NCBI RefSeq assembly: GCF_014650955.1
Contig: NZ_BMVY01000001.1
Location: 930,001 to 994,000, forward strand
Direction: 5' to 3'
Source of the DNA: Streptomyces tauricus
GTDB taxonomy: Bacteria; Actinomycetota; Actinomycetes; Streptomycetales; Streptomycetaceae
DNA: 64,000 bases
Both the position numbers and the translations under genes were made by a program. A model generated the notes under the pieces. The model was not told where the DNA came from. It saw only the letters and a program-made list of their open reading frames with translations, and made no database searches. Below are positions 8,849 to 16,923 of this stretch, piece after piece; position 1 is the first letter of the stretch; each line of letters starts with the position of its first letter.

Positions 8849-8924
8849 TGCTTCACCGCTGATCCCGCTGCTTCCCGTGACTGGACTGCTTCCCCGTGAC
8901 TGCGCTGCTTCACCGCTGTCTCCC
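8831..8924 (+). repeat. Five imperfect 17-20 bp direct repeats spanning the kinase-like gene start
   Basis: Units all begin CTTC at 8831, 8851, 8871, 8889 and 8908, for example CTTCACCGCCGACTCCACTG and CTTCACCGCTGATCCCGCTG. The first unit lies inside the first codons of the kinase-like gene as called, so either the N-terminus is repeat-derived or translation starts further in. Confidence 0.6.
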
Positions 8925-9107
8925 TCGGTCCCGACCGCCCCCCGCGCGCCGAGGGTTGCACGCGGGGTGGCGACCGCGTGGATCTAGTGCCTCTCCGCAC
9001 GCCCCCGGCGCTCGGATATGTGTTCGAGAACACCCCCGTGCTGAGTCACCGTAAGTGAGGTCGGAGAAAGTCGGGGCAGAAGGAACGGAATCCGATGGGA
9101 GGTCGTC

Positions 9108-10298
9108 GTGGATGGTGGAGATCTGGAATTGGGCGAGCTCTTGGCCTCTGCGGAGGCCGCGCCGCCCGGAGAGTCGGTCGACGTGGTGGCACGCAACCTG
9201 CAGAAGCGATTCGGTGCGGAGCACGTGTCGTTCCTGTTCGTCGACCTCATCGGCCACCGGCTCGTACGGCTGACCGCGGCCGGGGAGGACGGCGTCCCGG
9301 AGCAGACCGAGCCGATCGATCTGCAGGGCAGCACGCACGGCATGGTGCTGCGGAGCCAGCGCCAGCACGTGGAGGCGGACGACCAGGGCAGCCAGCGCAT
9401 CATCACGCCCGTGTCCAACCGCGGGGACTGCATCGGCGTACTCGAGGTCACCCTGCAGTACGCGGACGACACCGTGCTGAGACAGATCCGGGAAGCGGCA
9501 CACGCGCTGGCCTACATCATCGTCACGGACCGCCGCTTCACCGACCTGTACCACCTGCGTCGGCGCACCACCGAGACCAGCCTGGCCGCGGAGATCCAGC
9601 ACCAGCTGCTCCCCACGGCGTCCAGTTGCGAGTCGTCGCAGTTCACACTCGCCGCGGGGCTGGTCCCGGCCGACGACATCGGTGGCGACACCTACGACTA
9701 CACCCTGGACCGCGACACCCTGCATCTGTCGATCACCGATGCCATGGGCCACGACACCGATTCCGCCCTGCTGGCCACGCTGCTGCTCGGCGCGCTGCGC
9801 GGGGCCCGCCGCAGTGGCTGCGACCCGGTCAGACAGGCCCAGCAGGCCCACCAGGCGCTGCTGAAGCACAGCCGTGGCCTGGCCACCGGGCAGCTGCTGT
9901 GCGTAGACCTCGCCTCGGGTGTCTGCCGGCTGGTCAACGCCGGTCATCCCTGGCCGCTGCGGCTGCGCGACGGGGCGGTCGAGGAGATCCAACTCGCCGT
10001 CAACCTGCCGTTCGGCGTACCGGCGCCGATCCCCTACCGCGAGCAGCAACTGCATCTGCGGGCCGGTGACCGGCTGATACTGCTCACCGACGGCATGCAG
10101 GACCGGGGTGCCGCCGCCGTCGATCTGGCCGGGGTCGTCCATGACACCCGCGCGCTGCATCCCAGGGAGGCCGTCCGGACCCTGACGGCCGCGGTCTCGG
10201 AAGCCTGTCAGGGCAACCTCAGCGACGACGCCACGGTCCTGATCCTGGACTGGCACGGCAACCGTGCTCCGGCACCGGAAACGGCCGCGGCGAGCTGA
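9108..10298 (+). CDS. GAF-SpoIIE protein phosphatase (PP2C type)
   Basis: This 396-residue protein starts at GTG with GGGAGG seven bases upstream. Residues about 1-140 look like a GAF sensor domain; about 165-385 are a SpoIIE-type PP2C phosphatase. The metal-binding Asp positions are all present: DDIGGD near 188, TDAMGHD near 211, LLTDGMQD near 330 and LSDDATVLILD near the end, with the family's VNAGHPWPL in between. SpoIIE phosphatases dephosphorylate STAS anti-anti-sigma factors to free sigma factors. No STAS or sigma gene is adjacent, so the target lies elsewhere. It is divergent from the kinase-like gene. Confidence 0.9.
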   Translation: MDGGDLELGELLASAEAAPPGESVDVVARNLQKRFGAEHVSFLFVDLIGHRLVRLTAAGEDGVPEQTEPIDLQGSTHGMVLRSQRQHVEADDQGSQRIITPVSNRGDCIGVLEVTLQYADDTVLRQIREAAHALAYIIVTDRRFTDLYHLRRRTTETSLAAEIQHQLLPTASSCESSQFTLAAGLVPADDIGGDTYDYTLDRDTLHLSITDAMGHDTDSALLATLLLGALRGARRSGCDPVRQAQQAHQALLKHSRGLATGQLLCVDLASGVCRLVNAGHPWPLRLRDGAVEEIQLAVNLPFGVPAPIPYREQQLHLRAGDRLILLTDGMQDRGAAAVDLAGVVHDTRALHPREAVRTLTAAVSEACQGNLSDDATVLILDWHGNRAPAPETAAAS

Positions 10299-10348
10299 CG
10301 ACGGGTTCGGCGGCGCGGTAAAGGCCCGCCGGTCAGCCCCCAGTAGCA

Positions 10349-11359
10349 CTACCCCCTCAGCAAGGGCGCCTGCGGAATGTGCCGGTGGCCGCCCAGCAGG
10401 GCGCTGCCGAGTGTGGTGGCGCTGTGGTGGACACTCTGGCCGCGGCGCTGGGTGACGATCAGGCCCGAGTCGCGCAGCGCAGCGGCGTGCTGCGAGACCG
10501 ACGCCGGGGAGACCACGAGCCGCCGGGCCAGATCACTGGTCGACCCGCCGTGGTCCGCGACGGCCGCCAGCACATCGGCGCGGGTCTTCCCGAGCAGGGT
10601 GCCCAGCGCCTCCCGGGCGTCGTGGCCGCCGCCGTCATCGGTCTGCGACCACGCGAGATCGTGGGCGACCGGGTAGACGACCACGGGCGGAAGACCGGGA
10701 TCGCGCAGCGTGATGGGCGCCCGCCAGCAGAAGAAGGAGGGCAGCAACAGCAGCCCGCGGCCGTCGAGACGGATGTCGCGGTCGTAGGCGCTGGCCACGC
10801 TGAGGACACCGGGCTGCCAGCGCAGGGAGGGATGCAGGGTGGACAGCATGCCCTCGGTGCCCCCGTCCAGGATCGCCCGCACCCGGACGGCGCGATCCGC
10901 CTCGATCGCGTTCCGCACCTCGGCCCAGTACGGCCGCAGCGCGACGTCGAAGTAGCCGCGCATGGCCGCGCCGAGGCTGCGCATCGCGTCGGAGCCCGCC
11001 TCGGCCAGCGACAGGGTGCGCGCCCCGAGGGTGCGGGCCGCGGCGAGACGGGCGATGTCACGCCTGAGCCCGCCGCGCGGGGTGGACAGAACGGCGTCGA
11101 TACCCGTTTCGAGGTCCCCTCGATCAGGCACCGGGGTGAGGAAGTCGGCTGAATATCCACGGGGCGGCGCCAGGTCGAACAGCAGCCGGGTGCTGCCGGG
11201 CAGGCGGTTGCGGATGCGCCGTTTCCACGCCCCGAAGACCACCGATCCGTCGTTCCCGCCGAGCAGATGCAGGCTGAGCAGCAGTTCCCACAGGGGATCC
11301 GGTCCGCCCGCCATCCGGATGCGGGCCATATCTGCGTCCGTGAAGTGGAACTTGAGCAT
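10349..11359 (-). CDS. ArsR-type winged-helix transcriptional regulator with N-terminal DUF5937-like domain
   Basis: This 336-residue protein starts at ATG 11359, chosen because GGGGGAA precedes it and because MLKFHFTDADMARIRMA is the usual start of this family. About 230 residues of unknown-fold domain are followed by an ArsR-type winged helix: ALGTLLGKTRADVLAAVADH, then STSDLARRLVVSPASVSQHA and LRDSGLIVTQRRGQ. No metal-binding Cys motif is seen. Members often act as repressors responding to unknown ligands. It converges on the SpoIIE gene and is divergent from ppk2, across 384 bp. Confidence 0.85.
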   Translation of the reverse strand: MLKFHFTDADMARIRMAGGPDPLWELLLSLHLLGGNDGSVVFGAWKRRIRNRLPGSTRLLFDLAPPRGYSADFLTPVPDRGDLETGIDAVLSTPRGGLRRDIARLAAARTLGARTLSLAEAGSDAMRSLGAAMRGYFDVALRPYWAEVRNAIEADRAVRVRAILDGGTEGMLSTLHPSLRWQPGVLSVASAYDRDIRLDGRGLLLLPSFFCWRAPITLRDPGLPPVVVYPVAHDLAWSQTDDGGGHDAREALGTLLGKTRADVLAAVADHGGSTSDLARRLVVSPASVSQHAAALRDSGLIVTQRRGQSVHHSATTLGSALLGGHRHIPQAPLLRG

Positions 11360-11743
11360 GGTTCCCCCGTGTGCGTTCCTCACTTGCGTCGTCCCGTACC
11401 CACTTAAGAGCCGTCAGGTGAGACGGGAGTTGCACGGGGGCCGGGAACCGGGCGCGCAATGGCCGGATCCGTTCGGCCCGTCGTCGGTGCGGCCCGTCGT
11501 CGGTGCGGCCCGAACGGCCCGCGGCGCACGCCGCCCCCCGTAGGGCGTCGACGGCCGGTGGCGGTGGATCCGCCGTGATGGATCGCGTCCTCGGGGTACT
11601 GGTCACACGAACATCCGGAACGGGCGGCTTTGACCGTTGCGCACGGCGCCGGGCGCTCGGTCGCATGCCGTTCCGACGGAGGCGGGACTCGTCACGCCGG
11701 TCCGTCGGCGGGCGCGGCCACCCGGGCTACGAAGGGACCACAT
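11360..11743. other. Divergent intergenic region, ArsR-type regulator and ppk2
   Basis: No gene is supported here. The only structure I see is a 16-bp tandem repeat, CGGCCCGTCGTCGGTG at 11474-11489 and 11490-11505, followed by a third partial unit. It should hold the promoters of both flanking genes, but I cannot assign them. Confidence 0.5.
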
Positions 11744-12730
11744 GTGGCTGATCCGCTGAACACGCCGGCCTCCGACGGCAGAGAAGAATCCTCCGTCGAG
11801 GCGGAGTTGCTGTCCGGGCTGCTGGTGAACGAGGAGCGACCCGAGCAGCCCGTCCTCCTGGACGGCGAGGGCAAGCCCCTCGACACCTGGCGCGAGAACT
11901 ACCCGTACGAGACGAAGCTGCGCCGCCGGTCCTACGAGCGGCAGAAGCGGATCCTGCAGATCGAACTGCTCAAACTGCAGAAGTGGGTGCGGGACACCGG
12001 CCGGCGGATCGTCGTGGTGTGCGAGGGACGCGACGCGGCGGGCAAGGGCGGCACCATCAAGCGGTTCACCGAACGGCTGAACCCGCGTGGCGCCCATGTG
12101 GTGGCGCTGGACAAGCCCACCGAGAAGGAAGCCGGGCAGTGGTACTTCCAGCGTTACGTCCCCCATCTCCCGGGGGCCGGCGAGATCGTCTTCTTCGACC
12201 GGTCCTGGTACAACCGGGCCGGGGTCGAACGCGTGATGGGCTTCTGCACCCCGGCCGAGTACCGGCTCTTCCACAGCCAGGCCCCGATCTTCGAGAAGAT
12301 GCTCACCGACGAGGGGATCGTGCTGGTCAAGTTCTGGTTCTCGGTGTCACGCGCCGAGCAGCGCACCCGGTTCGCCATCCGCCAGGTCGACCCCGTCCGG
12401 CAGTGGAAACTGTCCCCCACCGACCTCGCCTCCCTCGACCTGTGGGACGCCTACACGGAGGCGAAGGTCGACATGTTCCGCGCGACGGACACGCCGTACG
12501 CGCCGTGGACCGTGGTGAAGAGCAACGACAAGCGCCGCGCCCGCCTCGAAGCCATGCGTCATCTGCTCCTGCTCTGCGACTACGCGGCTAAGGACGAGAA
12601 GGCCGTCGGCACGGCCGATCCGCGCATCATCGGTTCCGCCAACACCCTCCTGGAGAGCGGCGAGGAACCGACGGACCTCTCCCCCACCCCGCTCGCCCCC
12701 CAGACCGAGGGCCCCGGCCGCCACCCCTAG
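11744..12730 (+). CDS. ppk2: Polyphosphate kinase 2 family protein
   Basis: This 328-residue protein starts at GTG 11744 behind GAAGGGA; the frame is open further upstream but that part lacks family similarity. The PPK2 core is clear: Walker A GRDAAGKGGTIKRF near 95-108, Walker B EIVFFDRSWYNRAGVE near 147-162, and conserved FEKMLTDEGIVLVKFWFSV and PWTVVKSNDKRRARLEA. PPK2 enzymes transfer phosphate between polyphosphate and nucleotides, usually making GTP/GDP or ATP/ADP from polyP. Length matches one-domain members. The acidic, Pro-rich last 40 residues are outside the fold. It ends at a strong shared terminator with the convergent pseudokinase gene. Confidence 0.93.
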   Translation: MADPLNTPASDGREESSVEAELLSGLLVNEERPEQPVLLDGEGKPLDTWRENYPYETKLRRRSYERQKRILQIELLKLQKWVRDTGRRIVVVCEGRDAAGKGGTIKRFTERLNPRGAHVVALDKPTEKEAGQWYFQRYVPHLPGAGEIVFFDRSWYNRAGVERVMGFCTPAEYRLFHSQAPIFEKMLTDEGIVLVKFWFSVSRAEQRTRFAIRQVDPVRQWKLSPTDLASLDLWDAYTEAKVDMFRATDTPYAPWTVVKSNDKRRARLEAMRHLLLLCDYAAKDEKAVGTADPRIIGSANTLLESGEEPTDLSPTPLAPQTEGPGRHP

Positions 12731-12772
12731 GGGCGAACGACCAGCGGCGCCACCACCACAGAGAACCCTCCG

Positions 12773-12814
12773 CAAAGAGTCCTTCGCAAACACGTCTTCG
12801 CGAAGGACTCTTTG
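12773..12814. terminator. Bidirectional hairpin terminator between ppk2 and the pseudokinase gene
   Basis: A perfect 15-bp inverted repeat, CAAAGAGTCCTTCGC (12773-12787) and GCGAAGGACTCTTTG (12800-12814), flanks a 12-nt loop. It lies 42 bp after the ppk2 stop and 46 bp after the convergent stop, so it can serve both. Confidence 0.85.
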
Positions 12815-12860
12815 GGTCCGGTATCCCCCTCGGCGGGCTGATCGATCCGTGAGTCCACGG

Positions 12861-14528
12861 TCAGTCCGGCAGTCCGCGGAAGGTCTCCAGGAACGTCTTC
12901 AGCGCCTGCTGATTGCCCGCGTTCTCCCAGTCGGCGGCCGGTGTCGCCCAGCGGAGCGAGAAACCCTCGCCGCCCCCGATGAGGAACCCACGGCCGAAGG
13001 TACGCACGCGCGTGCCCTCGGACTCGTCGACCCACTCCATGTCCGCGGCCTCGCGGCCCTGGTACGTCGTCGCGCGGATCGCGCCCAGCCTGTCGTAGCC
13101 GGACTCCTTGCGCAGCGCCGGCTCCACGGTGTCCCGCCACACGGCCACCGGGTCGGACCCGACCCGTGTGCTGTAGGTGACGGCGAGGTCCCGCGGGTCG
13201 CCGTCGGCTCCGAAGACGACCCGGTAGGAGCCGTCCTCGGCGCGGTTGGTGCTGAGTCGCTTCCAGCCCTTGGGAAGGGCGACGGCGAAGCCCTCCGATG
13301 CCGTGAAGACACGGAAGCCCGCCGGAAGTTTCCCCGCACCCGAGGACGAGGAGGAGGACGAGGTAGGAGACGGGGGCGAGGGCGTGGCGGAAGCGGAGGA
13401 AGAAGGAGACGCGGAGGGCGAGGGGGAGGTCGTGGGGGACGCGGTTCCGGAGGACGGCGTGCCCGCTCCGTTCCCGGCGCCGGTCGGGAGTACGGGGGCG
13501 GTGCGCGAGGCCGTCGCGTCGGACGCCGCGACGTCGTCGCCCGAACCGTCGCCGGTCGCCGCGAGCGCGGTCACCGTCACGGCGACGGCGGCGGCGACCG
13601 CGGTCCCGATGAGCCCCGCGCGGCCGAGGTTCTTTCTGCCCCGGGCCAGGCCCAGCACACGGTGAACCGCTGGCCGCGACTGCGGAAGCGACGCCTCCGC
13701 GGCAGCTGGGTCCTCGTTCACGATCCGCACGAGGGCGTCGCGGACCACGGGCCCCGTGAGCCGTTCGCGGGAGTCCTTGCGGAGCAGTCCCTGCATGGTC
13801 TGGGCGAGCGGTCCGGCGTGCCGCGGGCTGCGCAGCGGCAGCCTCACGATCGCCTTGAGGGTCGCCTCGGGCTGGCCGCGGTCACGGAAGGGCGGGCGCC
13901 CCTCGGTCATCGTGTAGAGCAGCGCGCCCAGCGCCCACAGGTCGGCCGGCGAACCGTACGCCTCGCCACGGGCCTGTTCCGGGGACGCGTACGCCGGGGC
14001 GCCGATCCGTGCGGCGGGACCGGCGCCCGCCAGACCGTACCCGGAGACGACCACGCCTCCGTGGTCGCGCACGAACACCTGTCCCAGGCTCAGTTCGCCG
14101 TGCACGAGGCCCTCGCCGTGCGCGGCCTCCAGCACGCCCAGGACGTCGAGCCCGATACGGGCGGCCCGCGCGTGGTCGAGCGGTCCGTACTGGTCGAGGA
14201 ACTCGCCCAGAGGCATGCCGTCGATCCATTCGACGACCGTCCAGAGGCTGCCGGACTCCTCGACGACGTCGATGACGCTCGCCGCGCCACCCGGACACCG
14301 CAGTCCCATCAGCTCGGACGCGTGTCTGATACGTGCGACAGCCGGCCCCGCCCAGTCCTCCATCGGATCGGGTGGAAGCTGCGTCTGCGTCAGCAGCCGC
14401 GGGCGCGCGTACTCGATGTCCTCCCCGTACCAGCAGACGCAGCCCACTTCATGGTGGACGACCTCCTGAAGCCGATACCTTCCGGCGACCAACTCATTTG
14501 CAGCGGCACCCGCGTTGCCCATGCCCAT
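12861..14528 (-). CDS. Membrane-anchored serine/threonine pseudokinase
   Basis: This 555-residue protein has a Hanks-type kinase fold at about 15-280, with ASPEQARGEAYGSPADLWALG and PPF in the activation segment and helix F. The catalytic residues are altered: the HRD loop reads HGELSLGQVFV, DFG reads SGYG, and I find no VAVK Lys near TQTQLPP. A transmembrane helix lies near 303-325, then a Ser/Thr/Pro linker to about 400 and an extracellular domain of about 155 residues (FRVFTASEGFAVALPKGWKR onward). It is probably a scaffold or sensor rather than an active kinase. The upstream region holds an unexplained terminator. Start ATG 14528 is tentative. Confidence 0.85.
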   Translation of the reverse strand: MGMGNAGAAANELVAGRYRLQEVVHHEVGCVCWYGEDIEYARPRLLTQTQLPPDPMEDWAGPAVARIRHASELMGLRCPGGAASVIDVVEESGSLWTVVEWIDGMPLGEFLDQYGPLDHARAARIGLDVLGVLEAAHGEGLVHGELSLGQVFVRDHGGVVVSGYGLAGAGPAARIGAPAYASPEQARGEAYGSPADLWALGALLYTMTEGRPPFRDRGQPEATLKAIVRLPLRSPRHAGPLAQTMQGLLRKDSRERLTGPVVRDALVRIVNEDPAAAEASLPQSRPAVHRVLGLARGRKNLGRAGLIGTAVAAAVAVTVTALAATGDGSGDDVAASDATASRTAPVLPTGAGNGAGTPSSGTASPTTSPSPSASPSSSASATPSPPSPTSSSSSSSGAGKLPAGFRVFTASEGFAVALPKGWKRLSTNRAEDGSYRVVFGADGDPRDLAVTYSTRVGSDPVAVWRDTVEPALRKESGYDRLGAIRATTYQGREAADMEWVDESEGTRVRTFGRGFLIGGGEGFSLRWATPAADWENAGNQQALKTFLETFRGLPD

Positions 14529-14915
14529 CCCTCGCTGAAGCCTCGCTCCCGGTCACCAGGAATACGCGGTGAGGCATGTCCTGCGTTCAAAGGATCCGCA
14601 ATCGCTGACGGCCGATGTGACGGCCGGGCCTTGCCACGGCGGCGTCCTCGGAAGAAATCGCACGGCGGGGAGAACGGGCGAGCGAAAAAACGGCGGGAAA
14701 GCGGGACGTGCGACCTCCCCAGGCTCCACGTCCCGCTTTCCCGCGACATGGGGCCACTACCCGCACTTCCCGGGCTTACTCCCACCGGTATTCCACCGCT
14801 GCTCCACCTCTGCTTCACCGTATGAACCCTGCGTTCGAACCCGGCCGAAGTCCTCGCCGGATCACCCCGCGAATTTCGCCGACAGCGGATGCGTAGGTTG
14901 CGAAAGAGGGGGTAC
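14529..14915. other. Divergent intergenic region with a strong intrinsic terminator
   Basis: This 387-bp stretch separates the divergent pseudokinase and RsbW-like genes. I see no coding sequence. It contains the terminator at 14685-14744 facing leftward, with no annotated gene transcribed into it, which suggests a small RNA or a leader with attenuation. Confidence 0.55.
14685..14744 (-). terminator. Intrinsic terminator with U-tract, no upstream gene on its strand
   Basis: A perfect 18-bp inverted repeat, arms 14693-14710 and 14727-14744 around a 16-nt loop, is followed on the minus strand by CG and six T (14685-14690). It lies about 165 bp upstream of the pseudokinase start on the same strand. 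The flanking gene to the right is on the plus strand, so this terminator ends no known gene. Confidence 0.8.
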
Positions 14916-15407
14916 ATGCGGGCGAGGACGGACTGCATGGATTCTTTGATCAAGGGCGGAGGCCGTATGGCGCCGCAGCGTGGCCGTATAGAGACCACTG
15001 TTGCTCTGGAAGGCGATTCGCTCTGCATCGCCGAGGCCCGTCATCTCGCGGCCGACTTCCTGTCACAGGCCCAGGCCGAGCACGGCGTGCCGGTCACGGC
15101 CCGGGCGATGGACCTGACCCAGCTGGTGGTGAGCGAGCTGGTCACCAACGCCCTGAAGTACGCGCCGGGGCCGGTCCTGCTCGCTCTGCGAATTGTCGGC
15201 GGCCTGCTCGAGGTGGCCGTCTGGGACAGCGATCCGGTACTGCCGGTGGCCCGTGCGGCGGACCCCGGGCGGGTGGGCCAGCACGGCCTGGAGATCGTCA
15301 TGGCCATCTGCGAGGGCTTCGAGGTCCAAAGAGAGCCGGTCGGCAAACACATCACGGCCCGGATCGGGCTGCTCGCCGACACCCGCGCCGACGTCGACAC
15401 CCACTGA
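14916..15407 (+). CDS. RsbW-like ATP-binding protein (HATPase_c_2, anti-sigma factor type)
   Basis: A histidine kinase-like ATPase domain occupies almost all of this roughly 163-residue protein: N box QLVVSELVTNALKYAPG, then VAVWDSDP and the G box RVGQHGLEIVMAICEG. Streptomyces carry many such stand-alone ATPases, related to the anti-sigma kinases RsbW and SpoIIAB, that phosphorylate STAS proteins or bind sigma factors. The start is ambiguous. ATG 14916 has AAAGAGG upstream, ATG 14937 has GAGG, and ATG 14967 has GGCGGAGG four bases away. The gene ends before a 19-bp tandem repeat. Partner unknown. Confidence 0.85.
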   Translation: MRARTDCMDSLIKGGGRMAPQRGRIETTVALEGDSLCIAEARHLAADFLSQAQAEHGVPVTARAMDLTQLVVSELVTNALKYAPGPVLLALRIVGGLLEVAVWDSDPVLPVARAADPGRVGQHGLEIVMAICEGFEVQREPVGKHITARIGLLADTRADVDTH

Positions 15408-15460
15408 CGGGCGTACCCGGGCGGACCTGACCTGGACCACGGACCGGGCTCGTACGGCTG

Positions 15461-15574
15461 CGACCGCGACGTCCGCCCTCGACCGCGACGTACGCCATTG
15501 ACCGCGACGTCCACCCTCGACCGCGACATACGCCCCCGAACGCGACGTCCGCCCCGGAACACGACCTCTGCTCC
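15461..15574 (+). repeat. Six 19-bp tandem repeats between convergent genes
   Basis: Units start at 15461, 15480, 15499, 15518, 15537 and 15556. The first reads CGACCGCGACGTCCGCCCT. The first five share the GCGACRT..RCC core; the sixth is decayed. The 19-bp period is not a multiple of three and neither flanking gene reaches it (stops at 15407 and 15657). Confidence 0.8.
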
Positions 15575-15656
15575 GGGGCGTACGGCTGCCCTCACCCGGC
15601 GTTCGGCCGGTGCTGGGCAGCTCGGTGCGCGTCAAGTCGTGTCGTGTCGTGTCGAA

Positions 15657-16223
15657 TCAGTCCACGATCAGCACGCCGACCGGTACCGCTCCGGCCGTCC
15701 GCGTGAGTTCACCGCCGAAGTTGCCCTCCACCTCGGCCTTCTCCGCCGCGTTCGGGTAGGGGTTCGTGCACGCGGTTCCCGCGCTGGAACCGGACATCAG
15801 ACTCGAACACGGGCCCGGCTTGCGGTCCGGCAGACCGAGGATGTGCCCCAGTTCGTGGGCCGAGATGCGGATCGTGTTGTAGCCCTGATCAACCGCCTGC
15901 CGTCCGATGTAGACGATTCCGTTGCCGAGCGAGGTGGTCTGGGCGCGGGGCCAGCCGTTGTCCGCCAGGACCCGTATGTTGGCGCGCTGTCCGGACGCGG
16001 CGGGCTGCAGTTCGACGGCGTCGACGCTTTCGTTCCAGATCGCGGCGCCTCGGTCCACCGCGGTCCTGAACTCCGCGGAACCGCTCGCGTCGTAGGTCAG
16101 GACCCGGGCGGCGGCGGTGTGGTCCGCGACCGGGGCCGGGGCGGCCACGGCCTGGCCACCCAGCAGGGAAAAGGTCACCGCCAGGACGGCGGCGAGTCCA
16201 CCGGTGAGCTTACGGACGTGCAT
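15657..16223 (-). CDS. snpA: Snapalysin (secreted small zinc metalloprotease, M7 family)
   Basis: This 188-residue preproprotein starts at ATG 16223 with AAGGAGG upstream. A signal peptide (about 1-28, ending AVAAPAP) leads to a domain with SAHELGHILGLPD, the HExxHxxGxxD metzincin zinc site in which Asp replaces the usual third His; this is diagnostic of snapalysin. Later GPCSSLMSG and ACTNPYPN match the disulfide-containing C-terminus of known members. Snapalysin is an extracellular neutral protease typical of Streptomyces, usually controlled by a divergent LysR regulator; no such gene is adjacent here. The length is normal. Confidence 0.95.
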   Translation of the reverse strand: MHVRKLTGGLAAVLAVTFSLLGGQAVAAPAPVADHTAAARVLTYDASGSAEFRTAVDRGAAIWNESVDAVELQPAASGQRANIRVLADNGWPRAQTTSLGNGIVYIGRQAVDQGYNTIRISAHELGHILGLPDRKPGPCSSLMSGSSAGTACTNPYPNAAEKAEVEGNFGGELTRTAGAVPVGVLIVD

Positions 16224-16355
16224 GGTCGACCTCCTTGTGGGGGGAAGGTAGTCGTGCACATGACATGACATTCCCTGGCTCCCTGCCCAGCGAGGACGGA
16301 CGCCAATCCGTCAATCCGGCCGCATGCGACCGCGCTTCGCCGACCGTGACCCGAA

Positions 16356-16416
16356 CAGGGGCCCGGCCCCGTGACACACAGGGGCCCGGCCCCGTGACAC
16401 ACAGGGGCCCGGCCCC
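16356..16416 (+). repeat. 23-bp tandem repeat, three copies
   Basis: CAGGGGCCCGGCCCCGTGACACA begins at 16356 and 16379, with a partial copy at 16402. The GGGGCCCGGCCCC core is self-complementary, so each unit can fold. It lies 40 bp beyond the stop of the L36 paralogue gene and may act in ending that transcript. Confidence 0.7.
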
Positions 16417-16456
16417 CCTCTCCGGGGACCGGGCCCAGCGGCACCGCCGCGCCGCG

Positions 16457-16579
16457 TCAGCCCTGACGGGCCTTGAAACGCGGGTCCTTCTTGTTGATGA
16501 CGAAGACCACGCCCCGCCGGCGCACCACCTGCGCTCCGGGCCTGGTTTTCAGTGAACGCAACGAGTTGCGCACCTTCAT
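16457..16579 (-). CDS. rpmJ2: Ribosomal protein L36 paralogue, zinc-free
   Basis: This 40-residue protein starts [15 protein letters not shown] and ends DPRFKARQG, the L36 ends, and has no Cys, whereas the canonical L36 binds zinc with CCCH ligands. GGGAGGAG precedes its ATG. It is the third gene of a three-gene operon with zinc-free L31 and L33 paralogues, a set that replaces zinc-binding copies in the 50S subunit when zinc is short and that Zur represses in other streptomycetes. Confidence 0.9.
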   Translation of the reverse strand: MKVRNSLRSLKTRPGAQVVRRRGVVFVINKKDPRFKARQG

Positions 16580-16616
16580 GACCGTGTTCTCCTCCCGCTC
16601 GGGCTCCGGCCGGTCG

Positions 16617-16877
16617 TCATCGGGTCGTCGACGCCGTACGGCCGTAGCGCCGCTCGAACTGCTCTATCCGGCCCGCACTGTCGACGACCCGCGCGGTCCC
16701 CGTGTAGAAGGGGTGGCTGGCCGACGAGACCTCCACGTCGATCAGCGGATAGGTGTTGCCGTCCTCCCAGTCGATCGTCGTCTCCGAGGACGCGGTCGAG
16801 AGGGTGAGGAACGTGGCGTCCGAGGCGCGGTCACGGAAGACGACCGGGCGGGACACGGGATGAATACCGAGCTTCAT
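16617..16877 (-). CDS. rpmE2: Ribosomal protein L31 type B, zinc-free
   Basis: This 86-residue protein has the type B L31 pattern: [36 protein letters not shown] and [23 protein letters not shown]. It has no Cys, unlike zinc-binding type A. GGAAGGAAA precedes the ATG. The gene is flanked closely by L33 and L36 paralogues on the same strand (gaps of 46 and 37 bp), so one transcript is likely. The known role is to substitute for the zinc form of L31 in the ribosome under zinc limitation. Confidence 0.95.
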   Translation of the reverse strand: MKLGIHPVSRPVVFRDRASDATFLTLSTASSETTIDWEDGNTYPLIDVEVSSASHPFYTGTARVVDSAGRIEQFERRYGRTASTTR

Positions 16878-16923
16878 GGGGTTTCCTTCCTCGCAGCCGT
16901 ACGCCGAAGGGCAACGGCCTGGT

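Noticed and set aside
14827..14850. GTTCGAAC motif resembling a tRNA T-loop
   Set aside because: The flanking five bases on either side do not pair on either strand and no acceptor or anticodon arm can be built around it.
15461..15574. CRISPR array
   Set aside because: The 19-bp units are contiguous with no unique spacers, and no cas gene is present.
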